A stretch of 27,692 nucleotides of DNA from Zetaproteobacteria bacterium (lineage in GTDB: Bacteria; Pseudomonadota; Zetaproteobacteria; Mariprofundales; Mariprofundaceae). Shown here piece after piece: positions 1 through 7,287 of this stretch. The position numbers and the translations under genes are program-made. The stretch spans positions 1 through 27,692 of the forward strand of contig JAJRTX010000241.1 in assembly GCA_021545665.1 (NCBI GenBank). The letters are read 5' to 3'. The number at the start of each line of letters is the position of its first letter. The stretch's first letter is position 1. The notes beneath the pieces were generated by a model that worked only from the letters and a program-made list of their open reading frames with translations, ran no database searches and had not been told where the DNA came from.

Positions 1-908
1 ACGGCCCTGAACAGAGCCGGGGCACGCAGAAAAGTTATCGGCAGCCCTATTTACTGAAGAAACGCACCGAGCTTTCCGGCTCTGAAATCGCAGATGCCCG
101 CGTATCCATTGACTCGCGTTTCAATGAATATGCCGTCACACTGAAATTTAACAGCAAAGGCGCACGCAAATTCGACAAGCTGACAGCGGCCCATGTCGGT
201 GAACGCTTTGCCATCGTTCTCGAAGGCGTAGTCAATTCTGCCCCGGTCATCCGTGAACGTATTGCTGGCGGTTCGGCCCAGATTACCGGCAGCTTCTCGC
301 CGACTGAAGCACATGATCTGGCCATTATATTACGTGCCGGTGCCCTGCCCGCACCTGTAGAAATTGTAGAGGAGCGCTCCATCGGCCCGAGTCTGGGTCA
401 AGACTCGATTGATCAGGGTATGAACTCCATCATTATCGGTATGATTCTGGTGCTCATATTCATGGGCGTTTACTACCGCATGTTTGGGCTGGTCGCGAAT
501 GTTGCGCTGGTCTTTAATATGCTGCTGATCCTGGCAGCCATGAGCATGATTGGCGGCACACTGACGCTACCAGGCATGGCCGGAATTGTGCTCACCATCG
601 GCATGGCCGTGGATGCAAATGTGTTGATATTCGAGCGTATCAGGGAAGAACTACATCTGGGTAAAACGCCGCTGGCAGCTATTGATGGTGGTTATGACAA
701 GGCATTCTCCACCATCGTCGATGCCAACATCACCACACTGATTGCAGCCATTGTGTTGTTCCAGTTCGGTTCGGGTCCGGTCAAAGGCTTTGCAGTAACC
801 CTGAGCGTAGGCATTCTGGCTTCGATGTTTACTGCTATCACCGTTACCCGCGCCATTATTGCGATGAGCCATTCCAAATCCGGTCGCGTAGAAAAACTGA
901 GTATATGA
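1..908 (+). CDS. secD: Protein translocase subunit SecD (3' part, N-terminus outside window)
   Basis: Inner-membrane component of the SecDF complex, which uses the proton motive force to help pull proteins out through SecYEG. The reading frame is open from base 3 to the TGA at 906-908, about 301 codons, so only the C-terminal half is here. Before the first internal ATG (base 420) the frame already encodes SecD-like periplasmic sequence, including EGVVNSAPVI and the LRAGALPAPV segment that leads into the membrane domain. Then come several hydrophobic helices with the conserved TIGMAVDANVLIFERIREE motif, which carries the Asp that matters for proton coupling. Starting the gene at 420 would cut a continuous SecD protein, so that start is rejected. 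secF begins 10 bases after the stop, the usual secD-secF order. Family assignment is firm. Confidence 0.96.
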   Translation, partial: GPEQSRGTQKSYRQPYLLKKRTELSGSEIADARVSIDSRFNEYAVTLKFNSKGARKFDKLTAAHVGERFAIVLEGVVNSAPVIRERIAGGSAQITGSFSPTEAHDLAIILRAGALPAPVEIVEERSIGPSLGQDSIDQGMNSIIIGMILVLIFMGVYYRMFGLVANVALVFNMLLILAAMSMIGGTLTLPGMAGIVLTIGMAVDANVLIFERIREELHLGKTPLAAIDGGYDKAFSTIVDANITTLIAAIVLFQFGSGPVKGFAVTLSVGILASMFTAITVTRAIIAMSHSKSGRVEKLSI

Positions 909-918
909 GGAAACTGAT

Positions 919-1863
919 ATGGAACTGATTCATCCAGGACTCAACATTGATTTTATTGGCAAACGCAAAACTGCCTTTATAATTTCAGCACTGCTGATTC
1001 TGCTTTCACTGGGTTCACTGGTTTTCAAAGGTTTGAATTTCGGCATTGACTTTACCGGTGGTACGCTGGTTGAGGTGAAATTCGACAAAGCCCCGAACAT
1101 TGCTGATGTTCGTGCAGCTATTTCACCCATGGGATATGGTAATGCCATCATTCAGGAATTCGGTGCGCCTGAAGAAATTCTAATCAGAGTACAGAATGAT
1201 GACGCAGAAAAATCCTCAAATATCAGTACGGCCATTCTCGATGCCCTGAGCCAGGCTTTCTCTGCCGATGCGGTGGAGATGCGGCGTGTCGAATTTGTTG
1301 GCCCGCAGGTCGGAGAGGAACTCACTGAAGCCGGCATCATGGCTGTACTGATCGCCATGCTGGCTATTCTGGTCTACGTTACCTTCCGCTTTCAGTTCCG
1401 CTTTGCGCTGGGTGCCGATGCGGCGCTGTTGCATGATATCACTATTGTGCTCGGCCTGTTCGCCATTACCGGCAAGGAATTCACCCTGCCCGTTATTGCT
1501 GCGCTGCTGACGGTGATCGGTTACTCGTTAAATGATACTATCGTGGTCTTTGACCGCATTCGTGAAAATTTTGAAGCCAACCGGAAACTCAAAACACCCG
1601 ATAATGAAACAGTTATTATAAACAAATCCCTGAACCAGACACTGTCGCGTACTCTGATGACCTCAATCACTACCCTGCTGGTTGTTCTGGCGCTGTTTTT
1701 CCTTGGCGGCGAAGTTATTCATGATTTCGCCTTTGCCCTGATTGCAGGCATCTTCATCGGCACCTATTCTTCCATCTATGTTGCCAGCCCGGTGATGATG
1801 GCGCTGGCTGGTTATTTCCAGGCAGATGAGGATGAGATAAAAGCACTGGAGGCCAGGCCCTGA
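919..1863 (+). CDS. secF: Protein translocase subunit SecF
   Basis: Partner of SecD in the accessory translocation complex of the inner membrane. The 314-residue length is normal. An N-terminal membrane helix (about residues 18-36) is followed by the family motif FGIDFTGGT near residue 41, a short periplasmic region ending in VGPQVGEEL, and a five-helix membrane domain. The signature VIGYSLNDTIVVFDRIREN lies near residues 200-217 and corresponds to the SecD motif. The ATG is preceded by an AGGAAA ribosome-binding sequence, with only 10 bases after the secD stop, so the two are surely co-transcribed. The next gene starts 22 bases downstream in the same direction and probably belongs to the same operon. 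Confidence 0.97.
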   Translation: MELIHPGLNIDFIGKRKTAFIISALLILLSLGSLVFKGLNFGIDFTGGTLVEVKFDKAPNIADVRAAISPMGYGNAIIQEFGAPEEILIRVQNDDAEKSSNISTAILDALSQAFSADAVEMRRVEFVGPQVGEELTEAGIMAVLIAMLAILVYVTFRFQFRFALGADAALLHDITIVLGLFAITGKEFTLPVIAALLTVIGYSLNDTIVVFDRIRENFEANRKLKTPDNETVIINKSLNQTLSRTLMTSITTLLVVLALFFLGGEVIHDFAFALIAGIFIGTYSSIYVASPVMMALAGYFQADEDEIKALEARP

Positions 1864-1885
1864 GTCTGAGCCCAGCCTTGATACA

Positions 1886-2275
1886 ATGAAAGGTGATATT
1901 AGCCCACTGTTAACTAAAGGCACATCAATATTCACTGCCTACGATGATGACTATATCGAAATCAACAGAGCGCGCTACACCAGTGGCCTCTGTGTTCACC
2001 ATGGCGAAATTATTTTGCCATGGGGCCCTGAACGAATGCGAGAACTAAATACAGAGCACCTCAAGGGTTTTATCAAACACACGCCTGAAGTATTTATTCT
2101 CGGCACTGGCCGTTTAACAACTTTTCCCGATGCCAACATCATGCAGTATCTGGCTGACCACCAGATTGGTTTTGAATGCATGGACACGCGCTCGGCAGCA
2201 CGCACATACAATATCCTCATCGCCGAAGGCCGCACTGTTTCGGTGGCGATGTTACTACCCGGAGCAAGAAAATGA
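1886..2275 (+). CDS. Mth938-like domain protein (DUF498 family)
   Basis: A 129-residue protein of the Mth938-like fold family, whose mitochondrial relative is the complex I assembly factor NDUFAF3. The bacterial role is not settled. Recognisable family features are the N-terminal stretch around YDDDYIEINRARY, HGEIILPWGP (about residues 34-43), the central VFILGTGR motif (about 68-75), and a C-terminal segment with FECMDTRSAARTYNILIAEGR. In this family that part holds a conserved T/S-x-x-A-x-R-T-Y/F-N sequence. Members are commonly found beside secDF in proteobacteria, as here. The stop codon overlaps the queD start (ATGA), which implies translational coupling. The family call is confident; a specific function cannot be read from the sequence. 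Confidence 0.85.
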   Translation: MKGDISPLLTKGTSIFTAYDDDYIEINRARYTSGLCVHHGEIILPWGPERMRELNTEHLKGFIKHTPEVFILGTGRLTTFPDANIMQYLADHQIGFECMDTRSAARTYNILIAEGRTVSVAMLLPGARK

Positions 2276-2649
2276 GTGGGAAATTTGAACTCTCCATCGA
2301 AACCCATTTCTCTGCTGCCCACAGTCTGCGTGGCTATCCGGGCGATTGCGCCCGCCTGCACGGTCACAACTGGCATGTAAGATTGTATGTCGAATGCGAA
2401 AAACTGGACAAACTCGGCCTTGGTATCGATTACAAGGTAATGAAAACCGAACTCAAAGCAGCTCTGAAACCTTGGGATCACTACAATCTTAACGACGTTG
2501 CCCCATTCGACGTTATCAACCCATCCAGTGAAAATGTTGCACTCGAACTCTACAAGAAAATGAGTGGCAGACTGGATAATGATCGCCTGCGCGTCTCGCG
2601 CATAGAAATCTCCGAAACCTGTACCGCCAAAGTCACTTACTGGCCCTGA
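2272..2649 (+). CDS. queD: 6-carboxy-5,6,7,8-tetrahydropterin synthase (QueD/6-pyruvoyl tetrahydropterin synthase family)
   Basis: Converts 7,8-dihydroneopterin triphosphate to 6-carboxytetrahydropterin, an early step to queuosine and other 7-deazaguanine modifications of tRNA. The 125-residue length fits the family. Zinc ligands are visible at His17 (SAAHSL) and at His30 and His32 (LHGHN), with the catalytic Cys26 in GDCARLHGHN. The DHYNLND segment supplies the catalytic Asp-His pair, and ISETCTAKV near the C-terminus carries the substrate-binding Glu. The start was chosen at 2272, where ATGA overlaps the upstream stop. A longer open frame from 2176 would overlap the Mth938-like gene and adds no family sequence. 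Other queuosine genes are not in the window. The stop codon lies inside a terminator palindrome. Confidence 0.94.
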   Translation: MSGKFELSIETHFSAAHSLRGYPGDCARLHGHNWHVRLYVECEKLDKLGLGIDYKVMKTELKAALKPWDHYNLNDVAPFDVINPSSENVALELYKKMSGRLDNDRLRVSRIEISETCTAKVTYWP

Positions 2650-2681
2650 TCCGGCTTATTCATGAATAAGCCGGATCAGGG
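2644..2681 (+). terminator. Perfect 38-base palindrome at the queD stop
   Basis: Bases 2644-2681 form a perfect inverted repeat centred between 2662 and 2663 (arms 19 bases each, with CCCTGATCCGGC at the outer end). The queD TGA stop lies in the left arm. It would fold into a very stable hairpin at the 3' end of the secDF-queD transcript. No clean T-run follows, so it may act as a 3' stabilising hairpin or as a terminator together with the second hairpin 50 bases on. Confidence 0.75.
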
Positions 2682-2732
2682 GCCTGTCGGACTCCCAGGG
2701 AAGTACTGATTTATTCAGTATTTCCTGAAATA

Positions 2733-2770
2733 AACTAAAACGTGGGCCACATAGAGCCCACGTTTTAGTT
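2733..2770. terminator. Bidirectional terminator between queD and the Rho_N-like gene
   Basis: Two perfect 15-base arms (2733-2747 and 2756-2770) enclose an 8-base loop. The GC-rich inner part (CGTGGGC/GCCCACG) sits on A/T-rich outer parts (AACTAAAA/TTTTAGTT), so a U-rich tail is produced in both directions. It lies exactly between converging genes, queD on the plus strand and the small gene at 2787-2981 on the minus strand, and should serve both. Confidence 0.88.
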
Positions 2771-2786
2771 CAGAAATGCTATCTGA

Positions 2787-2981
2787 TTAAGCCTGACACT
2801 CAGCCCGGTAGAGGCATGGGGTTACGGCGCAGTTCGGGATTCTGGTAAAACAATCCGTATTACCTTCGGCGATCTGGATAGCGTGAATCAGCTCGCTTTT
2901 GCGCAGCTTGGCCACTCCTTTCAGGCTCAGCTTGATGGCCTTTTCAGACAGTTCTTTCTTGGTCACTTTCTTTGTACTCAT
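2787..2981 (-). CDS. Small Rho_N/SAP-like helix-extension-helix protein with C-terminal cysteines
   Basis: A 64-residue basic protein. Residues about 20-45 (LKGVAKLRKSELIHAIQ) look like the Rho termination factor N-terminal or SAP-type helix-extension-helix fold, which in other proteins binds nucleic acid. After it come the sequence EGNTDCF and four cysteines in all (residues 44, 51, 56 and 62), suggesting a small metal site or disulfides. The N-terminus is lysine-rich (STKKVTKKELSEK). ATG at 2979-2981 has a good AAGGGGA ribosome-binding site seven bases upstream. I recall similar short proteins as a recurrent uncharacterised group in proteobacteria. A nucleic-acid-binding role is inference from the fold only. 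It sits downstream of murI on the same strand and ends at a strong terminator. Confidence 0.8.
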   Translation of the reverse strand: MSTKKVTKKELSEKAIKLSLKGVAKLRKSELIHAIQIAEGNTDCFTRIPNCAVTPCLYRAECQA

Positions 2982-3081
2982 GTGATTTTCCCCTTATATT
3001 TCAAGATGCCGCGAACAATAGCGGCCAATGATTCGAGGGCAAGTTAAAGGTGTATGTTTTCTACATCTTATGAAAAACTGA

Positions 3082-3879
3082 TCAAAAATGATCAATGCTG
3101 TTTAAGTTGATCTGTTCACCCCAAAGACGGGACATGACAGGCTGGACAACTGCAGTATTACCAGTACTCCAAAATTGAATACTCCCGGCCTGATGATTTT
3201 CACTTAACAATCGGAGTGTATGCATCTGCCGCTGAAGCTCTCTGGCAATGGCATCGCCCGTATCCACAATAAAAATATCATCCCCTGCGATCTGGCGAAT
3301 CAACTGAAGAACAAAGGGATAATGTGTACAACCAAGCACCAGTGTATCCACCCCCTTGTCCAACATAGGCTGCAAATAAAAGTCCAGAAGACTTCTAATC
3401 TGATCTGTTTGCACATCACCTTTCTCTATTAATTCCACCAATCCGGGACAAGGCTGGACGATCAGTTCAGCCTGTGCTGCAAAACGTGACCTCAATAAAT
3501 TGAATCTGTCACTGTTCAGCGTACCCGAAGTTGCAAGTATCCCGACCATGCCTGTTTTACTGCCATGCACAGCCGGCTTCACCGGGGGTTCCATACCAAC
3601 TACTGGAATATCAAGTTTATTCCTTAATATTTGTACTGCCACTGAGGTCGCTGTATTACAGGCAACAACAAGAGCCTTGATACCCTTATTCAAAAGAAAT
3701 TTGGAAACCAGCAGGCAACGCTGTTTCACATCTTCCGCTGTTTTACAACCATAAGGCATATAGGCTGAATCAGCGACATAGATTAGAGATTCTGCGGGCA
3801 AATGCTGCCGTATCCGGGACAGCACAGACAGGCCACCTACTCCGGAATCAAATACACCCACCGCTTTTTCTGTCTGCAT
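3082..3879 (-). CDS. murI: Glutamate racemase
   Basis: Interconverts L- and D-glutamate in the cytoplasm to supply D-glutamate for peptidoglycan. The 265-residue length is typical. The cofactor-independent two-cysteine mechanism is supported by Cys74 in VVACNTATS and Cys184 in LGCTHYP, with the conserved Asp11 in FDSGVGGLS and the MPYG motif near residue 41. The start was set at 3879 because AGGAAGA lies seven bases upstream and the protein then opens as family members do (MQTEKAVGVFDSG). A frame extended to 3927 adds 16 residues with no family match. A possible sigma-70 promoter lies at 3923-3950. The gene is divergent from the ECF sigma gene at 4037. Confidence 0.96.
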   Translation of the reverse strand: MQTEKAVGVFDSGVGGLSVLSRIRQHLPAESLIYVADSAYMPYGCKTAEDVKQRCLLVSKFLLNKGIKALVVACNTATSVAVQILRNKLDIPVVGMEPPVKPAVHGSKTGMVGILATSGTLNSDRFNLLRSRFAAQAELIVQPCPGLVELIEKGDVQTDQIRSLLDFYLQPMLDKGVDTLVLGCTHYPFVLQLIRQIAGDDIFIVDTGDAIARELQRQMHTLRLLSENHQAGSIQFWSTGNTAVVQPVMSRLWGEQINLNSIDHF

Positions 3880-3922
3880 ACATCTTCCTGACTTGATCGA
3901 TTTAGCCCGAAGCTTAACCCAC

Positions 3923-3950
3923 TTCATATTATTTCACAGCCGCATGACAA
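3923..3950 (-). promoter_or_regulatory. Candidate sigma-70 promoter of murI
   Basis: On the minus strand TTGTCA (3945-3950) is followed after 16 bases by TATGAA (3923-3928). The -35 box matches consensus at five of six positions and the -10 box at four of six. It lies 44 bases upstream of the murI start. This is a pattern match only. Confidence 0.4.
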
Positions 3951-3962
3951 TGGCTTTGCAGA

Positions 3963-3980
3963 GTTATTAATATCATTATC
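3963..3980. promoter_or_regulatory. Fur-box-like sequence between murI and the ECF sigma gene
   Basis: Read on the minus strand the site begins GATAATGATA, identical to the first ten bases of the 19-base consensus Fur box, and continues AT-rich with partial matches (about 14 of 19 by eye). It lies upstream of both divergent genes. Iron control of the ECF sigma gene would fit known FecI-like systems, but the gene pair here lacks the other hallmarks of FecI/FecR, so this is a weak prediction. Confidence 0.3.
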
Positions 3981-4002
3981 ATCGGCTTTCATGCATCAGC
4001 AC

Positions 4003-4030
4003 TTGAAGCGCTTATTCCTCATGGCATAGT
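4003..4030 (+). promoter_or_regulatory. Candidate promoter of the ECF sigma gene
   Basis: TTGAAG (4003-4008) and CATAGT (4025-4030) are separated by 16 bases. Transcription would then start at or next to the ATG at 4037, giving an almost leaderless mRNA. That would agree with the lack of a visible ribosome-binding site there. Weak pattern match. Confidence 0.25.
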
Positions 4031-4036
4031 GTAGAA

Positions 4037-4603
4037 ATGAACAACGCAGGCGATCCCAAAGACTGGCTGAATGATCATGGCGATTACCTTTACCGCTTTG
4101 CTATGTCACGACTGCATAATGAAGAACTGGCCTCCGATATGCTTCAGGATACATTGCTGGCAGCGTGGAGAGGGCACAAAAATTTTAAAGGTCAATCCTC
4201 TGTCCGCACCTGGCTCGTTGGCATACTAAAACACAAAATTATCGATCATATTCGATCTGAAATCCGCTCCAGAAATCTTGCCGATGCTGTAGAACATGAC
4301 CCAACTTCAGCCTACTTTGATTCAGATGGGCGCTGGAATGAAGCCCCGCGAGCCTGGAAAGAAAATCCTGAAGACCTGTGCAACAGCGAACAGTTTCACC
4401 GGATTCTGGAAACATGTATCAATAAACTGCCGAAAAAGCAGCAGATAGTGTTCCGGATGCGTGACCTGGTCGGAGAGGATACAGGAACCGTTTGTAAGGC
4501 CTGCGATATTACCTCGACCCACTTGCATGTCCTGTTGCACCGGGCACGTCTTGCACTACGTAAATGCTTGGAATGTCACTGGTTTGAACGAGGTCGTCTA
4601 TAA
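4037..4603 (+). CDS. ECF-family RNA polymerase sigma factor
   Basis: A 188-residue group 4 sigma factor. Region 2 spans about residues 10-80 (LYRFAMSRLHNEELASDMLQ, then the -10-binding part VRTWLVGILKHKIIDHIR). Region 4 spans about 125-180 with LPKKQQIVFRMRDL and a helix-turn-helix in which DITSTHLHVLLHRARLALRK resembles the usual recognition helix. The linker of about 45 residues contains a GRWNEAP..W..NPED sequence that I recognise from many ECF proteins. The next gene starts inside the stop codon (TAATG), so sigma and putative anti-sigma are translationally coupled. No clear ribosome-binding site precedes the ATG. Its regulon is unknown; a Fur-like sequence upstream is the only hint of control. 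Confidence 0.92.
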   Translation: MNNAGDPKDWLNDHGDYLYRFAMSRLHNEELASDMLQDTLLAAWRGHKNFKGQSSVRTWLVGILKHKIIDHIRSEIRSRNLADAVEHDPTSAYFDSDGRWNEAPRAWKENPEDLCNSEQFHRILETCINKLPKKQQIVFRMRDLVGEDTGTVCKACDITSTHLHVLLHRARLALRKCLECHWFERGRL

Positions 4604-4854
4604 TGAAATATGGCTGTAAAGAAGCCAGTAAACTTGCCTCGGATGGTCTGGATCGCAAGCTGACTCTGTGGGAACAATTAAAACTACAATTTCACATGTT
4701 GATGTGTGGAAAATGTAAGAATTGCAGTAAATCTATGAAAATCATTCGTAATACATCAAAGCTGATCAGCCAGTCACACAATGGTAAAATACGTCTGACA
4801 GACGAACAGCGAGCATCTCTGCATAAAGTTCTGGATGAAAACAGAAACTGCTAA
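4603..4854 (+). CDS. Short zinc-finger (zf-HC2/ZAS-like) anti-sigma candidate
   Basis: An 83-residue soluble protein whose start overlaps the sigma stop by one base. The N-terminal half shows the ZAS-like layout: Cys5 in GCKEASKL, a helix with GLDRKLTLWEQLKLQ, then His31-x3-Cys35-x2-Cys38 (HMLMCGKC) and a further Cys41. In ZAS anti-sigma factors this module binds zinc and the cognate ECF sigma and may respond to oxidation. There is no transmembrane segment, so it would act in the cytoplasm as a one-piece sensor. The C-terminal half is basic and hydrophilic and I recognise no sensor domain in it. Position and motif make the anti-sigma role likely; the signal sensed is unknown. Confidence 0.82.
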   Translation: MKYGCKEASKLASDGLDRKLTLWEQLKLQFHMLMCGKCKNCSKSMKIIRNTSKLISQSHNGKIRLTDEQRASLHKVLDENRNC

Positions 4855-4877
4855 CCCGTGTTGAAAGATTAAGAGAC

Positions 4878-5939
4878 TTACCTGACCATGACGGGTAAAT
4901 TAACGCTCCATATATGGAAGCCGGATGTTCGACCCTTCACCTGATGCGCTTTCTGTTCCATACTGCTGATTTTACGATCTGAATGGAAATAGACCCGTCC
5001 GTCTGCGCCCACATTGGGGCCTCCATCACGGGCTTTATCATAGGTTAATTGAGTCAGATTGCGGCCATCGCGGTTTATAATCCAGATGTTCCAATCGCTC
5101 TTTCTCTGCTGCTTCATATCGGGCCGAGCACGATTGGAAGTAAATACGATCCGCATCCCATCAGAACTCCAGGCCGGTTGCACATCAATGCTGCGTTCAT
5201 CAGTTAACTGCACCAGATCTGAGCCATCCACGTTCATCATAAACAGGTGACGACTGCGACCGGCCTTCATTGAAAACACTATATTCTGGCCATCTGGAGA
5301 TATTGCGGGATTAAGTCCGGATGCCAGATCATTCTCAGCCCCTTCCTTGCTAATATGAACCAGGTGCGCCTGCATACCAGAGGTTTGCCAGCTTGAAAAA
5401 CTATCCCTTTTTGCCGTTCTATGCCTATGACTGGCTTCAGCAAATAACCGGACAACTATTAAACTGCCATTATCAAGTACCACGGGGTCTGCCACGTCTC
5501 CAACCAGGCGATGCAGACGACGGATTGCCCCGCGCCCGTTCACCGGCTTTTCCCAAAGACCTGTTCCTCCAGCCCTGTGGGATAGAAAACTGATATGACC
5601 GGGGCCATGCCAGGCGTATGAAGCCAGCGCCAGATCATCATCCTCACTCACGATACTCAAAGGATCGCCATTTTCGATAAGACGAAGCGTAATTGCCATC
5701 TTGCGCCGCTTGCCGGAGGCAACCAGCATAGTCTTGCCATCCGGTGAGACCCTGGGGCGCATCTCATTTTCTCCAGGTTCCAGAGTTAACAATTCCGCAT
5801 AATCCACCAACTCCACAGCTTGATCGGAGTGCTGAATACCAGAAGCCCTGGTCTGTTGTAGCCAGTCCAGTAAATCCTCGGCATGCGCAGATGGATAAAA
5901 TGCCATCAGAACAAGGGAAAACCATACAGCGCGCTTCAT
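4878..5939 (-). CDS. Secreted TolB-like beta-propeller (PD40/WD40-like repeats) protein
   Basis: About 353 residues. An N-terminal signal peptide ends at SAHA before EDLLDW, so the protein should be periplasmic. From about residue 50 it has beta-propeller repeats of the PD40 type: SPDGKTMLVASG, then SPDGQNIVFSM, SSDGMRIVFTSNR, and blades ending in VDGSDLVQLTD and RDGRNLTQLTY. It is not TolB itself, because the TolB N-terminal domain and the Pal-binding context are absent. It is a shorter paralogue of the protein encoded immediately upstream. The start was set at 5939 because AAGGGG lies six bases before that ATG, whereas it abuts the ATG at 5945. The intergenic gap to the upstream gene is only a few bases, so the two form an operon. 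Function unknown; ligand or protein binding at the envelope is plausible. Confidence 0.85.
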   Translation of the reverse strand: MKRAVWFSLVLMAFYPSAHAEDLLDWLQQTRASGIQHSDQAVELVDYAELLTLEPGENEMRPRVSPDGKTMLVASGKRRKMAITLRLIENGDPLSIVSEDDDLALASYAWHGPGHISFLSHRAGGTGLWEKPVNGRGAIRRLHRLVGDVADPVVLDNGSLIVVRLFAEASHRHRTAKRDSFSSWQTSGMQAHLVHISKEGAENDLASGLNPAISPDGQNIVFSMKAGRSRHLFMMNVDGSDLVQLTDERSIDVQPAWSSDGMRIVFTSNRARPDMKQQRKSDWNIWIINRDGRNLTQLTYDKARDGGPNVGADGRVYFHSDRKISSMEQKAHQVKGRTSGFHIWSVNLPVMVR

Positions 5940-5950
5940 CAACATCCCCT

Positions 5951-7051
5951 TTAATTCAGTTCGACTTTCCAGATATTCCAGCTGCTGGAAGTGCTCTTCT
6001 GCGGATGTTCAAAGCTGCGGTTGGAGTGAAAGATTATACTGTGGTTATCAAACCAGGCCGGGCCACCATCGGTCGCACTTCTGGTGTTGGTCAGGCGACG
6101 AATGTTGTTTGTGGCCAACTCCAGAGCATACACGGAGATCTTGCGCACATCCCCCTGCGAGGCACGATTAGAAATAAAGGCCAGTTGCTTGCCATCCGGA
6201 CTCCAGGCCGGTTCAAAGTCACCATATTTTGAACTGGTCAACTGGATCAGTTCGCTACCATCTATATCCTGCATCCACAAATCATAATTGCCATTGGTTT
6301 CACGCACAAAAACAATCTTGCGCCCGTCCGGGGAAATGGCGCCATTATAAGCATTAGGAATCATCACCAACTGACTTGTTTTACGAAAGAAAACAAACAG
6401 CGCCGGCGGATCAAATTTATTCTTCGTACCTGTTTCTGTTGGAAAGTAACCGCTTTTATAACGAAAAAAATCAGAATGATATGAACGCCATTGCTGCCCC
6501 ATCAACTCCCGGTGCGGATATTTGGAAAACTCATTCAACATTACATTGTAGCGATTTTTCTGGAAAGTGGAATCAAAGCACCAAACCTGGCCGTCAACGG
6601 AAGCATTCAGGTGAAACGGTGCAATACCACCCCGATAAGTGGCCATATTGCCGATGGCGACATGGCCCTCTCCCTGTCCCTGCCACATCCAGGCAGAAAT
6701 GGGCCCGACACGGTTGCTGACATAACCGATGGAACCATCGTTAATCGCAACGCCATAACGGATATCATTATTAATAGCCGACATTGCTTTAATCTTATAA
6801 CTACTGCCTTGGGGCGAATGTCTGGACACTCTCACGACATCATAGGTGTCGCCCTTGCGCTTGCCATAGACAATAAAATCACCGGCTACAGAAGGGTAAA
6901 GAGAATCAGACCCCTTTTCAGTGATCAACGGACTCACCGGATACAGTGGCCCTGGCTCCATATTTCTTTCATTTGCATCATGGCTGGCAGCAAATAACGG
7001 CTGAGCCGACATAAACAACATTACTGCCAATATATAAATTATTTTTTTCAT
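5951..7051 (-). CDS. Secreted TolB-like beta-propeller protein, tandem paralogue
   Basis: About 366 residues from the ATG at 7051. That start gives a clean signal peptide (MKKIIYILAVMLF, cleavage after LFAA) with a GGAG ribosome-binding sequence nine bases upstream; the frame stays open to 7135 without adding family sequence. PD40 blades are visible in the C-terminal half: SPDGRKIVFVRE, DIDGSELIQLTS, SPDGKQLAFISNR, then LTNTRSATDGGPAW and the FHSNR..NIWKVEL ending. That ending closely parallels the FHSDR..IWSVNL ending of the downstream protein, so the pair arose by duplication. It is transcribed after pgi on the same strand, with a 236-base gap that could hold its own promoter. Substrate and partner unknown. 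Confidence 0.85.
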   Translation of the reverse strand: MKKIIYILAVMLFMSAQPLFAASHDANERNMEPGPLYPVSPLITEKGSDSLYPSVAGDFIVYGKRKGDTYDVVRVSRHSPQGSSYKIKAMSAINNDIRYGVAINDGSIGYVSNRVGPISAWMWQGQGEGHVAIGNMATYRGGIAPFHLNASVDGQVWCFDSTFQKNRYNVMLNEFSKYPHRELMGQQWRSYHSDFFRYKSGYFPTETGTKNKFDPPALFVFFRKTSQLVMIPNAYNGAISPDGRKIVFVRETNGNYDLWMQDIDGSELIQLTSSKYGDFEPAWSPDGKQLAFISNRASQGDVRKISVYALELATNNIRRLTNTRSATDGGPAWFDNHSIIFHSNRSFEHPQKSTSSSWNIWKVELN

Positions 7052-7287
7052 CAAATAAATCTCCATACCTGATTTGCCAAGAGAAGTGGCAATGTTATAT
7101 TTGGTCTGCTTTTTGAAAGGAAACCAGGTTGTCACAGCTAAAACATAATTCTGTAAAAAATAATTCGATGAATCATGTGCGGCAAAGTCTATTCACAGTA
7201 CAATCCGAATCACAAGTTAATATCTATTAATCTGAATTTAATCCTTAAGTTTAAAGCAGAATATGCGTTCCATCCTGTGAGAAAGAA

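Noticed and set aside
1996..2481. 161-codon minus-strand frame
   Set aside because: Antisense to the Mth938-like and queD genes, both with clear family motifs.
6491..6997. 168-codon plus-strand frame
   Set aside because: Antisense to the second TolB-like gene, which has a signal peptide and repeat motifs; shadow frame.
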